NCBI RefSeq assembly: GCF_000003605.2
Contig: NW_003159067.1
Location: 1 to 25,237 of the forward strand
Direction of reading: 5' to 3'
Length of the DNA stretch: 25,237 nucleotides
Source: Saccoglossus kowalevskii
Lineage: Eukaryota > Hemichordata > Enteropneusta > Harrimaniidae
How positions within the stretch are numbered: the first letter of the stretch is position 1; every line of letters begins with the position of its first letter. Positions 12,236 to 23,710 of the stretch are shown here, in pieces. The position numbers and the translations under genes were made by a program. The notes beneath the pieces were generated by a model. That model was not told where the DNA came from. It did no database searches and saw nothing but the letters and a program-made list of their open reading frames with translations.

Positions 12236-12670
12236 ATCGATTGTAACTGACAGCTGGTATCATATTGTTGATATGGTTCTATTTGTGTAGAGTCTTTAGT
12301 GTAGAGTAGATATATCAGTGTGGATGGATTGTAAATGACAGCTGGTATCATATTGTTGGTATGGTTCTATTTGGGTAGAGTCTTCAGTATAAAGTAGATA
12401 TATCAGTGTGGATGGATTGTAACTGACAGCTGGTATCATATTGTTGGTATGGTTCTATTTGGGTAGTCTTCAGTATAGAGTAGATATATCAGTGTGGATC
12501 GATTGTAACTGACAGCTGGTATCATATTGTTGATATGGTTCTATTTGTGTAGAGTCTTTAGTGTAGAGTAGATATATCAGTGTGGATGGATTGTAAATGA
12601 CAGCTGGTATCATATTGTTGGTATGGTTCTATTTGGGTAGAGTCTTCAGTATAGAGTAGATATATCAGTG
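12236..12670. repeat. 262-bp three-monomer unit with ATCGAT, second pair
   Basis: ATCGAT at 12236 and 12498 are again 262 bp apart, with the same marker order as the pair at 9169-9655, 3,067 bp upstream. The first ATCGAT here follows a normal gggtagagtc tail instead of the shortened one, marking the junction where the block was inserted or exchanged. Downstream the two loci diverge at the gacatctgg monomer near 12691. Confidence 0.78.
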
Positions 12671-12679
12671 TGGATGGAT

Positions 12680-13934
12680 TGTAACTGACATCTGGTATCA
12701 TATTGTTTGTATGGTTCTATTTGGATAGTCTTTAGTATAGAGTAGATATATCAGTGTGGATGGATTGTAACTGACAGCTGGTATCATATTGTTGGTATGG
12801 TTCTATTTGGGTAGAGTCTTCAGAATAGAGTAGATATATCAGTGTGGATGGATTGTAACTGACAGCTGGTATCATATTGTTGGTATGGTTCTATTTGGGT
12901 AGAGTCTTCAGTATAAAGTAGATATATCAGTGTGGATGGATTGTAACTGACAGCTGGTATCATATTGTTGGTATGGTTCTATTTGGGTAGTCTTCAGTAT
13001 AGAGTAGATATATCAGTGTGGATCGATTGTAACTGACAGCTGGTATCATATTGTTGATATGGTTCTATTTGTGTAGAGTCTTTAGTGTAGAGTAGATATA
13101 TCAGTGTGGATGGATTGTAAATGACAGCTGGTATCATATTGTTGGTATGGTTCTATTTGGGTAGAGTCTTCAGTATAAAGTAGATATATCAGTGTGGATG
13201 GATTGTAACTGACAGCTGGTATCATATTGTTGGTATGGTTCTATTTGGATAGTCTTTAGTATAGAGTAGATATATCAGTGTGGATGGATTGTAACTGACA
13301 GCTGGTATCATATTGTTGGTATGGTTCTATGTGGGTAGATTCTTCAGTATAGAGTAGATATATCAGTGTGGATGGATTGAAACTGACAGCTGGTATCATA
13401 TTGTTGGTATGGTTCTATTTGGGTAGAGTCTTCAGTATAGAGTAGATATATCAGTGTGGATGGATTGTAACTGACAGCTAGTATCATATTGTTGGTATGG
13501 TTCTATTTGGGTGGAGTCTTCAGTATAGAGTAGATATATCAGTGTGGATGGATTGTAACTGACATCTGGTATCATATTGTTTGTATGGTTCTATTTGGAT
13601 AGTCTTTAGTATAGAGTAGATATATCAGTGTGGATGGATTGTAACTGACAGCTGGTATCATATTGTTGGTATGGTTCTATTTGGGTAGAGTCTTCAGAAT
13701 AGAGTAGATATATCAGTGTGGATGGATTGTAACTGACAGCTGGTATCATATTGTTGGTATGGTTCTATTTGGGTAGAGTCTTCAGTATAAAGTAGATATA
13801 TCAGTGTGGATGGATTGTAACTGACAGCTGGTATCATATTGTTGGTATGGTTCTATTTGGGTAGTCTTCAGTATAGAGTAGATATATCAGTGTGGATCGA
13901 TTGTAACTGACAGCTGGTATCATATTGTTGATAT
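12680..13934. repeat. 874-bp ten-monomer duplication
   Basis: The marker series ggatagtct, agaata, tataaag and ATCGAT falls at 12723, 12822, 12913 and 13022, and again at 13597, 13696, 13787 and 13896, an offset of 874 bp each time (ten monomers minus three 2-bp deletions). Copies span about 12680-13060 and 13554-13934. The middle contains a four-monomer unit (ggatagtct 13247 to 13597, 350 bp). That unit matches 11761-12130 at an offset of 1,486 bp. Confidence 0.8.
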
Positions 13935-14170
13935 GGTTCTATTTGGGTAGAGTCTTCAGTATAGAGTAGATATATCAGTGTGGATGGATTGTAACTGACA
14001 GCTAGTATCATATTGTTGGTATGGTTCTATTTGGGTGGAGTCTTCAGTATAGAGTAGATATATCAGTGTGGATGGATTGTAACTGACATCTGGTATCATA
14101 TTGTTTGTATGGTTCTATTTGGATAGTCTTTAGTATAGAGTAGATATATCAGTGTGGATGGATTGTAACT

Positions 14171-14268
14171 GACAGCTGGGTATCATATTTGTTGGTATGG
14201 TTCTATTTGGGGTAGAGTCTTCAGTATAGAGTAGATATATCAGTGTGGATGGATTGTAACTGACAGCC
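14171..14268. other. Cluster of 1-bp insertions at the family B/C boundary
   Basis: Four single-base insertions fall within 100 bp: gctgggtatc (about 14178), atatttgttgg (about 14188), tttggggtag (about 14210) and cagcctgg (about 14267). Each duplicates a neighbouring base. Elsewhere single-base indels are rare: phase is conserved over thousands of bases, for example across 15722-19418. The cluster sits between the last family-B tail (14121) and the first family-C tail (tttgagtag, about 14297). It is either a low-quality consensus or assembly seam, or a real breakpoint. Confidence 0.7.
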
Positions 14269-14280
14269 TGGTATCATATT

Positions 14281-15700
14281 GTTGGTATGGTTCTATTTGA
14301 GTAGAGTCTTCAGTATAGAGTAGATATATCAGTGTGGATGGATTGTAACTGACAGCTGCTATCATATTGTTTGTATGGTTCTAGTTGAGTAGAGTCTTCA
14401 GTATAGAGTAGATATATCAGTGTGGATGGATTGTAACTGACAGCTGATATCATATTGTTTGTATGGTTCTATTTGGGTAGAGTCTTCAGTATAGAGTAGA
14501 TATATCAGTGTGGATGGCTTGTAACTGACAGCTGGTATCATATTGTTGGTATGGTTCTATTTGAGTAGAGTCTTCAGTATAGAGTAGATATATCAGTGTG
14601 GATGGATTGTAACTGACAGCTGATATCATTTTGTTGGCATGGTTCTATTTGGGTAGAGTCTTCAGTATAGAGTAGATATATCAGTGTGGATGGATTGTAA
14701 CTGACAGCTGCTATCATATTGTTTGTATGGTTCTAGTTGAGTAGAGTCTTCAGTATAGAGTAGATATATCAGTGTGGGTGGATTGTAACTGACAGCTGAT
14801 ATCATATTGTTTGTATGGTTCTATTTGGGTAGAGTCTTCAGTATAGAGTTGATATATCAGTGTGGATGGCTTGTAACTGACATTTGGTATCATATTGTTG
14901 GTATGGTTCTATTTGAGTAGAGTCTTCAGTATAGAGTAGATATATCAGTGTGGATGGATTGTAACTGACAGCTGATATCATTTTGTTGCAATGGTTCTAT
15001 TTGGGTAGAGTCTTCAGTATAGAGTAGATATATCAGTGTGGATGGCTTGTAACTGACAGTTGGTATCATATTGTTGGTATGGTTCTATTTGAGTAGAGTC
15101 TTCAGTATAGAGTAGATATATCAGTGTGGATGGCTTGTAACTGACAGCTGGTATCATATTGTTGGTATGGTTCTATTTGAGTAGAGTCTTCAGTATAGAG
15201 TAGATATATCAGTGTGGGTGGATTGTAACTAACAGCTGATATCATATTGTTGGCATGGTTCTATTTGAGTAGAGTCTTCAGTATAGAGTAGATATATCAG
15301 TGTGGATGGATTGTAACTGATAGATGGTATTATATTGTTGGTATGGTTCTATTTGTGTAGAGTCTTCAGTATAGAGGAGATATATCAGTGTGGATGGATT
15401 GTAACTGACAGCTGATATCATATTGTTGGCATGGTTCTATTTGGGTAGAGTCTTCAGTATAGAGTAGATATATCAGTGTGGATGGCTTGTAACTGACAGC
15501 TGATATCATATTGTTGGTATGGTTCTATTTGAGTAGAGTCTTCAGTATAGAGTAGATATATCAGTGTGGATGGATTGTATCTGACAGCTGGTATCATATT
15601 GTTGGTATGGTTCTATTTGAGTAGAGTCTTCAGTATAAAGTAGATATATCAGTGTGGATGGATTGTATCTGACAGCTGGTATCATATTGTTGGTATGGTT
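14281..15700. repeat. Family C, first block
   Basis: About 16 monomers with tttgagtag tails, gctgctatc with tttgtatgg and ctagttgag (14381, 14733), gagttgat with gacatttgg, ttttgttggcatgg, gatagatggtattat (15321) and gaggag (15372). Marker order matches the block beginning near 22.66 kb. Toward the 3' end gtatctgac monomers lead into the next sub-block. Confidence 0.78.
14650..15480. repeat. ~830-bp block with near-identical copy at 22659-23489
   Basis: Marker pairs ctagttg (14733 and 22742) and tagatgg (15321 and 23330) both give an offset of exactly 8,009 bp. By eye about seven differences occur over the block, for example ttgcaatgg against ttggcatgg, gagtct against gagact, and gtagat against gtaggt, so identity is about 99%. 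The whole intervening 8 kb is other satellite. This is a long-range higher-order duplicate. Confidence 0.82.
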
Positions 15701-16441
15701 CTATTTGGGTAGAGTCTTCAGTACGGAGAAGATATATCAGTGTAGATGGATTGTAACTGACAGCTGGTATCATATTGTTGGTATGGTTCTATTTGGGTAG
15801 AGTCTTCAGTATAGAATAGATATACCAGTGTAGATGGATTGTAACTAACAGCTGGTATCATATTGTTGGTATGGTTCTATTTGGGTAGAGTCTTTAGTAT
15901 AGAGTAGATATATCAGTGTAGATAGATTGTAACTAACAGCTGGTATCATATTGTTGGTATGGTTCTATTTGAGTAGAGTCTTCAGTATAGAGTAGATATA
16001 TCAGTGTGGGTGGATTGTAACCGACAGCTGATATCATATTGTTGGCATGGTTCTATTTGAGTAGAGTCTTCAGTACGGAGTAGATATATCAGTGTAGATG
16101 GATTGTAACTAACAGCTGGTATCATATTGTTGGTATGGTTCTATTTGGATAGAGTCTTCAGTATAGAGTAGATATATCAGTGTGGATGGATTGTAACTGA
16201 CAGGTGATATCATATTGTTGGCATGGTTCTATTTGGGTAGAGTCTTCAGTATAGAGTAGATATATCAGTGTGGATGGATTGTAACTGACAGCTGATATCA
16301 TATTGTTGGCATGGTTCTATTTGGGTAGAGTCTTCAGTATAGAGTAGATATATCAGTGTGGATGGATTGTAACTGACAGCTGGTATCATATTGTTTGTAA
16401 GGTTCTATTTGGGTAGAGTCTTCAGTAAAGAGTAGATATAT

Positions 16442-18362
16442 CAGTGTGGATGGATTGTAACTGACAGCTGGTATCATATTGTTGGTATGGTTCTATTTGG
16501 GTAGAGTCTTCAGTATAGAGTAGATATATCAGTGTGGATGGATTGTAACTAACAGCTGGTATCATATTGTTGGTATGGTTCTATTTGGGTAGAGTCTTCA
16601 GTATAGAGTAGATATATCAGTGTAGATGGATCGTAACTAACAGCTGCTATCATATTGTTTATATGGTTCTATTTGGGTAGAGTCTCCAGTATAGAGTAGA
16701 TATATCAGTGTAGATGGATCGTAACTGACAGCTGCTATCATATTGTTTGTAAGGTTCTATTTGGGTAGAGTCTTCAGTAAAGAGTAGATATATCAGTGTG
16801 GATGGATTGTAACTGACAGCTGGTATCATATTGTTTGTATGGTTCTATTTGGGTAGAGTCTTCAGTATAGAGTAGATATATCAGTGTGGATGGATTGTAA
16901 CTGACAGCTGGTATCATATTGTTTGTATGGTTCTATTTGGGTAAAGTCTTCAGTATAGAGTAGATATATCAGTGTGGATGGCTTGTAACCGACAGTTGGT
17001 ATCATATTGTTGGCATGGTTCTATTTGAGTAGAGTCTTCAGTACGGAGTAGATATATCAGTGTAGATGGATTGTAACTAACAGCTGGTATCATATTGTTG
17101 GTATGGTTCTATTTGGATAGAGTCTTCAGTATAGAGTAGATATATCAGTGTAGATGGATTGCAACTAACAGCTGGTATCATATTGTTGGTATGGTTCTAT
17201 TTGGGTAGAGTCTTTAGTATAGAGTAGATATATCAGTGTAGATAGATTGTAACTAACAGCTGGTATCATATTGTTGGTATGGTTCTATTTGAGTAGAGTC
17301 TTCAGTATAGAGTAGATATATCAGTGTGGGTGGATTGTAACCGACAGCTGATATCATATTGTTGGCATGGTTCTATTTGAGTAGAGTCTTCAGTACGGAG
17401 TAGATATATCAGTGTAGATGGATTGTAACTGACAGCTGATATCATATTGTTGGCATGGTTCTATTTGGATAGAGTCTTCAGTATAGAGTAGATATATCAG
17501 TGTGGATGGATTGTAACTGACAGCTGATATCATATTGTTGGCATGGTTCTATTTGGGTAGAGTCATCAGTATAGAGTAGATATATCAGTGTGGATGGATT
17601 GTAACTGACAGCTGATATCATATTGTTGGCATGGTTCTATTTGGGTAGAGTCTTCAGTATAGAGTAGATATATCAGTGTGGATGGATTGTAACTGACAGC
17701 TGGTATCATATTGTTGGTATGGTTCTATTTGGGTAGAGTCTTCAGTATAGAGTAGATATATCAGTGTGGATGGATTGTAACTAACAGCTGGTATCATATT
17801 GTTGGTATGGTTCTATTTGGGTAGAGTCTTCAGTATAGAGTAGATATATCAGTGTAGATGGATCGTAACTAACAGCTGCTATCATATTGTTTATATGGTT
17901 CTATTTGGGTAGAGTCTCCAGTATAGAGTAGATATATCAGTGTAGATGGATCGTAACTGACAGCTGCTATCATATTGTTTGTAAGGTTCTATTTGGGTAG
18001 AGTCTTCAGTAAAGAGTAGATATATCAGTGTGGATGGATTGTAACTGACAGCTGGTATCATATTGTTTGTATGGTTCTATTTGGGTAGAGTCTTCAGTAT
18101 AGAGTATATATATCAGTGTGGATGGATTGTAACTGACAGCTGGTATCATATTGTTTGTATGGTTCTATTTGGGTAAAGTCTTCAGTATAGAGTAGATATA
18201 TCAGTGTGGATGGCTTGTAACCGACAGTTGGTATCATATTGTTGGCATGGTTCTATTTGAGTAGAGTCTTCAGTACGGAGTAGATATATCAGTGTAGATG
18301 GATTGTAACTAACAGCTGGTATCATATTGTTGGTATGGTTCTATTTGGATAGAGTCTTCAGT
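16442..18362. repeat. 1232-bp fourteen-monomer duplication
   Basis: gtctcca at 16682 and 17914 and gtacgga at 17042 and 18274 give the same 1,232-bp offset. The matching parts run about 16442-17130 and 17674-18362. Each contains gatcgtaac with tttatatgg, gtctcca, tttgtaagg with cagtaaag, gggtaaagtc and ccgacagttgg in that order. Confidence 0.78.
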
Positions 18363-19130
18363 ATAGAGTAGATATATCAGTGTGGATGGATTGTAACTGA
18401 CAGCTGATATCATATTGTTGGCATGGTTCTATTTGGGTAGAGTCTTCAGTATAGAGTAGATATATCAGTGTGGATGGATTGTAACTGACAGCTGATATCA
18501 TATTGTTGGCATGGTTCTATTTGGGTAGAGTCTTCAGTATAGAGTAGATATATCAGTGTGGATGGATTGTAACTGACAGCTGGTATCATATTGTTGGTAT
18601 GGTTCTATTTGAGTAGAGTCTTCAGTATAGAGTAGATATATCAGTGTGGATGGATTGTAACTAACAGCTGGTATCATATTGTTGGTATGGTTCTATTTGG
18701 GTAGAGTCTTCAGTATAGAGTAGATATATCAGTGTAGATGGATCGTAACTAACAGCTGCTATCATATTGTTTATATGGTTCTATTTGGGTAGAGTCTCCA
18801 GTATAGGGTAGATATATCAGTGTAGATGGATCGTAACTGACAGCTGCTATCATATTGTTTGTAAGGTTCTATTTGGGTAGAGTCTTCAGTAAAGAGTAGA
18901 TATATCAGTGTGGATGGATTGTAACTGACAGCTGGTATCATATTGTTTGTATGGTTCTATTTGGGTAGAGTCTTCAGTATAGAGTAGATATATCAGTGTG
19001 GATGGATTGTAACTGACAGCTGGTAACATATTGTTTGTATGGTTCTATTTGGGTAAAGTCTTCAGTATAGAGTAGATATATCAGTGTGGATGGCTTGTAA
19101 CCGACAGTTGGTATCATATTGTTGGTATAG
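17460..19130. repeat. 880-bp ten-monomer tandem duplication
   Basis: Copies about 17460-18340 and 18341-19130 lie directly head to tail, offset 880 bp. I see about six differences in 790 bp: tcatcag against tcttcag, gtatatatatc against gtagatatatc, tttgggtag against tttgagtag, agagtag against agggtag, tatcata against taacata, and ggcatgg against ggtatag. The second copy ends where tacggag is replaced by tatagag. The agggtag variant (near 18806) reappears at 19862, placing a further partial copy 1,056 bp on. Confidence 0.82.
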
Positions 19131-20152
19131 TTCTATTTGAGTAGAGTCTTCAGTATAGAGTAGATATATCAGTGTGGGTGGATGGTAACTGACAGCTGGT
19201 ATCATATTGTTGGCATGGTTCTATTTGAGTCGAGTCTTCAGTATAGAGTAGATATATCTGTGTGGGTGGATTGTAACTGACAGCTGATATCATATTGTTG
19301 GTATGGTTCTATTTGAGTAGAGTCTTCAGTATAAAGTAGATATATCAGTGTGGATGGATTGTATCTGACAGCTGGTATCATATTGTTGGTATGGTTCTAT
19401 TTGGGTAGAGTCTTCAGTACGGAGTAGATATATCAGTGTAGATGGATTGTAACTGACAGCTGGTATCATATTGTTGGTATGGTTCTATTTGGGTAGAGTC
19501 TTCAGTATAGAATAGATATACCAGTGTAGATGGATTGTAACTAACAGCTGGTATCATATTGTTGGCATGGTTCTATTTGGGTAGAGTCTTCAGTATAGAG
19601 TAGATATATCAGTGTGGATGGATTGTAACTGACAGCTGGTATCATATTGTTGGTATGGTTCTATTTGAGTAGAGTCTTCAGTATAGAGTAGATATATCAG
19701 TGTGGATGGATTGTAACTAACAGCTGGTATCATATTGTTGGTATGGTTCTATTTGGGTAGAGTCTTCAGTATAGAGTAGATATATCAGTGTAGATGGATC
19801 GTAACTAACAGCTGCTATCATATTGTTTATATGGTTCTATTTGGGTAGAGTCTCCAGTATAGGGTAGATATATCAGTGTAGATGGATCGTAACTGACAGC
19901 TGCTATCATATTGTTTGTAAGGTTCTATTTGAGTAGAGTCTTCAGTATAGAGTAGATATATCAGTGTGGGTGGATTGTAACTGACAGCTGATATCATATT
20001 GTTGGCATGGTTCTATTTGGGTAGAGTCTTCAGTATAGAGTAGATATATCAGTGTGGGTGGATTGAAACTGACAGCTGGTATCATATTGTTGGTATGGTT
20101 CTATTTTGGTAGAGTCTTCAGTATAGAGTAGATATATCAGTGTGGATGGATT

Positions 20153-20270
20153 GTACTGACAGCTGATATCATATTGTTGGCATGTTTCTATTTGGGTAGA
20201 GTTCTTCAGTATAGAGTGATTATATCAGTGTGGATGGCTTGTAACTGACAGTTGGTATCATATTGGTTGG
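20153..20270. other. Small indel cluster in family C
   Basis: Within about 120 bp one base is lost (ttgtactgac, about 20154) and two are gained (gagttcttcag, about 20200, and tattggttgg, about 20265). A nearby substitution pair gives gagtgattatatc. The net +1 explains why all marker spacings that cross this point are 88n+1 (for example 19229 to 22310 = 3,081; 15372 to 22061 = 6,689). Confidence 0.7.
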
Positions 20271-22040
20271 TATGGTTCTATTTGAGTAGAGTCTTCAGTA
20301 TAGAGTATATATATCAGTGTGGGTGGATTGTAACTAACAGCTGATATCATATTGTTCGTATGGTTCTATTTGAGTAGAGTCTTCAGTATAGAGTAGATAT
20401 ATCAGTGTGGATGGATTGTAACTGATAGATGGTATTATATTGTTGGTATAGTTCTATTTGAGTAGAGTCTTCAGTATAGAGTAGATATATCAGAGTAGAT
20501 GGATCGTAACTAACAGCTGCTATCATATTGTTTATATGGTTCTATTTGGGTAGAGTCTTCAGTATAGAGTAGATATATCAATGTAGATGGATCGTAACTG
20601 ACAGCTGCTATCATATTGTTTGTAAGGTTCTATTTGAGTAGAGTCTTCAGTATAGAGTAGATATATCAGTGTGGATGGATTGTAACTGACAGCTGGTATC
20701 ATATTGTTTGTATGGTTCTATTTGGGTAGAGTCTTCAGTATAGAGTAGATATATCAGTGTGGATGGATTGTAACTGACAGCTGGTATCATATTGTTTGTA
20801 TGGTTCTATTTGGGTAAAGTCTTCAGTATAGAGTAGATTTATCAGTGTGGATGGCTTGTAACCGACAGTTGGTATCATATTGTTGGTATGGTTCTATTTG
20901 AGTAGAGTCTTCAGTATAGAGTAGATATATCAGTGTGGGTGGATTGTAACTAACAGCTGATATCATATTGTTCGTATGGTTCTATTTGAGTAGAGTCTTC
21001 AGTATAGAGTAGATATATCAGTGTGGGTGGATTGTAACTAACAGCTGATATCATATTGTTGGCATGGTTCTATTTGAGTAGAGTCTTCAGTATAGAGTAG
21101 ATATATCAGTGTGGGTGGATTGTAACTAACAGCTGATATCATATTGTTGGCATGGTTCTATTTGAGTAGAGTCTTCAGTATAGAGTAGATATATCAGTGT
21201 GGATGGATTGTAACTGATAGATGGTATTATATTGTTGGTATGGTTCTATTTGGGTAGAGTCTTCAGTACGGAGTAGATATATCAGTGTAGATGGATTGTA
21301 ACTGACAGCTGGTAGCATATTGTTGGTATGGTTCTATTTGGGTAGAGTCTTCAGTGTAGAGTAGATATATCAGTGTGGATGGATTGTAACTGACAGCTGC
21401 TATCATATTGTTTGTATGGTTCTATTTGAGTAGAGTCTTCAGTATAGAGTAGATATATCAGTGTGGGTGGATTGTAACTGACAGTTGGTATCATATTGTT
21501 GGTATGGTTCTATTTGAGTAGAGTCTTCAGTATAGAGTAGATATATCAGTGTGGATGGCTTGTAACCGACAGCTGGTATCATATTGTTGGTATGGTTCTA
21601 TTTGGGTAGAGTCTTCAGTATAGAGTAGATATATCAGTGTGGGTGGATTGTAACTAACAGCTGATATCATATTGTTCGTATGGTTCTATTTGAGTAGAGT
21701 CTTCAGTATAGAGTAGATATATCAGTGTGGGTGGATTGTAACTAACAGCTGATATCATATTGTTGGCATGGTTCTATTTGAGTAGAGTATTCAGTATAGA
21801 GTAGATATATCAGTGTGGATGGATTGTAACTGATAGATGGTATTATATTGTTGGTATGGTTCTATTTGGTTAGAGTCTTCAGTATAGAGTAGATATATCA
21901 GTGTGGAAGGATTGTAACTGACAGCTGCTATCATATTGTTTGTATGCTTCTATTTGGATATAGTCTTCAGTATAGAGTAGATATATCAATGTGGATATAT
22001 TGTAACTGACAGCTGGTATCATATTGTTGGTATGGTTCTA

Positions 22041-23710
22041 TTTGAGTAGAGTCTTCAGTATAGAGGAGATATATCAGTGTGGATGGATTGTAACTGACAG
22101 CTGATATCATATTGTTGGCATGGTTCTATTTGGGTAGAGTCTTCAGTATAGAGTAGGTATATCAGTGTGGATGGCTTGTAACTGACAGTTGGTATCATAT
22201 TGTTGGTATAGTTCTATTTGAGTAGAGTCTTCAGTATAGAGTAGATATATCAGTGTGGGTGGATGGTAACTGACAGCTGGTATCATATTGTTGGCATGGT
22301 TCTATTTGAGTCGAGTCTTCAGTATAGAGTAGATATATCTGTGTGGGTGGATTGTAACTGACAGCTGATATTATATTGTTGGTATGGTTCTATTTGAGTA
22401 GAGTCTTCAGTATAGAGTAGATATATCAGTGTGGATGGATTGTATCTGACAGCTGGTATCATATTGTTGGTATGGTTCTATTTGAGTAGAGTCTTCAGTA
22501 TAAAGTAGATATATCAGTGTGGATGGATTGTATCTGACAGCTGGTATCATATTGTTGGTATGGTTCTATTTGGGTAGAGTCTTCAGTACGGAGTAGATAT
22601 ATCAGTGTGGGTGGATTGTAACTGACAGCTGGTATCATATTGTTGGTATGGTTCTATTTGGGTAGAGTCTTCAGTATAGAGTAGATATATCAGTGTGGAT
22701 GGATTGTAACTGACAGCTGCTATCATATTGTTTGTATGGTTCTAGTTGAGTAGAGTCTTCAGTATAGAGTAGATATATCAGTGTGGGTGGATTGTAACTG
22801 ACAGCTGATATCATATTGTTTGTATGGTTCTATTTGGGTAGAGTCTTCAGTATAGAGTTGATATATCAGTGTGGATGGCTTGTAACTGACATTTGGTATC
22901 ATATTGTTGGTATGGTTCTATTTGAGTAGAGTCTTCAGTATAGAGTAGATATATCAGTGTGGATGGATTGTAACTGACAGCTGATATCATTTTGTTGGCA
23001 TGGTTCTATTTGGGTAGAGTCTTCAGTATAGAGTAGATATATCAGTGTGGATGGCTTGTAACTGACAGTTGGTATCATATTGTTGGTATGGTTCTATTTG
23101 AGTAGAGACTTCAGTATAGAGTAGATATATCAGTGTGGATGGCTTGTAACTGACAGCTGGTATCATATTGTTGGTATGGTTCTATTTGAGTAGAGTCTTC
23201 AGTATAGAGTAGATATATCAGTGTGGGTGGATTGTAACTAACAGCTGATATCATATTGTTGGCGTGGTTCTATTTGAGTAGAGTCTTCAGTATAGAGTAG
23301 ATAAATCAGTGTGGATGGATTGTAACTGATAGATGGTATTATATTGTTGGTATGGTTCTATTTGTGTAGAGTCTTCAGTATAGAGGAGATATATCAGTGT
23401 GGATGGATTGTAACTGACAGCTGATATCATATTGTTGGCATGGTTCTATTTGGGTAGAGTCTTCAGTATAGAGTAGGTATATCAGTGTGGATGGCTTGTA
23501 ACTGACAGTTGGTATCATATTGTTGGTATGGTTCTATTTAAGTAGAGTCTTCAGTATAGAGTAGATATATCAGTGTGGGTGGATGGTAACTGACAGCTGG
23601 TATCATATTGTTGGCATGGTTCTATTTGAGTCGAGTCTTCAGTATAGAGTAGATATATCTGTGTGGGTGGATTGTAACTGACAGCTGATATCATATTGTT
23701 GGCATGGTTC
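22041..23710. repeat. 1320-bp fifteen-monomer higher-order repeat
   Basis: Markers tagagg (22061, 23381) and gtcgagtc (22310, 23630) lie 1,320 bp apart. Aligned lines 22081-22200 and 23401-23520 are identical, and the next 180 bases differ at about three sites. The unit passes through tagaggag, gtaggtatatc, gacagttgg, gtgggtggatgg, gtcgagtc, atatctgtg, gtatctgac, tacggag, gctgctatc, gagttgat, gacatttgg, ttttgttgg, gatagatgg and tttgtgtag before restarting. This is the best view of the full family-C unit. Confidence 0.8.

Larger units (their letters stand above)
7560..14180. repeat. Family B: amplified domain with 86-bp monomers
   Basis: About 75 monomers. Two kinds of 86-bp monomer occur, each missing 2 bp in the tail: ggatagtct (8082, 8432, 8782, 9744, 11058, 11761, 12111, 12723, 13247, 13597, 14121) and gggtagtct (seven copies, about 9132-13859). 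Eight copies carry ATCGAT (9169, 9431, 10043, 10569, 12236, 12498, 13022, 13896), most followed by ttgatatgg and tttgtgtagagtctttag. Other markers are gctagtatc, ctatgtgggtag, gattgaaactg, cagaatagag and gtaacagac. The same few variants recur as multi-monomer blocks, so the domain looks recently amplified. It ends at a cluster of insertions near 14.2 kb. Confidence 0.85.
15700..19930. repeat. Family C, second block with tacgga/gtctcca units
   Basis: About 48 monomers marked by gtacggag (15722, 16074, 17042, 17394, 18274, 19418), gtctcca (16682, 17914, 18794, 19850), gatcgtaac, tttgtaagg with cagtaaag, gtaactaacag and ttggcatgg. All spacings are whole multiples of 88: gtctcca steps are 1232, 880 and 1056 bp (14, 10, 12 monomers). 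The stretch 15901-16090 reappears at 17221-17410, 1320 bp (15 monomers) away, with no difference seen. Variable unit length with perfect phase fits repeated unequal exchange between misaligned multimers. Confidence 0.83.

Noticed and set aside
14381-14745. Regulatory element at the ctagttgag variants
   Set aside because: It is a single T-to-G change shared by copied monomers (14381, 14733, 22742) and is explained by duplication.
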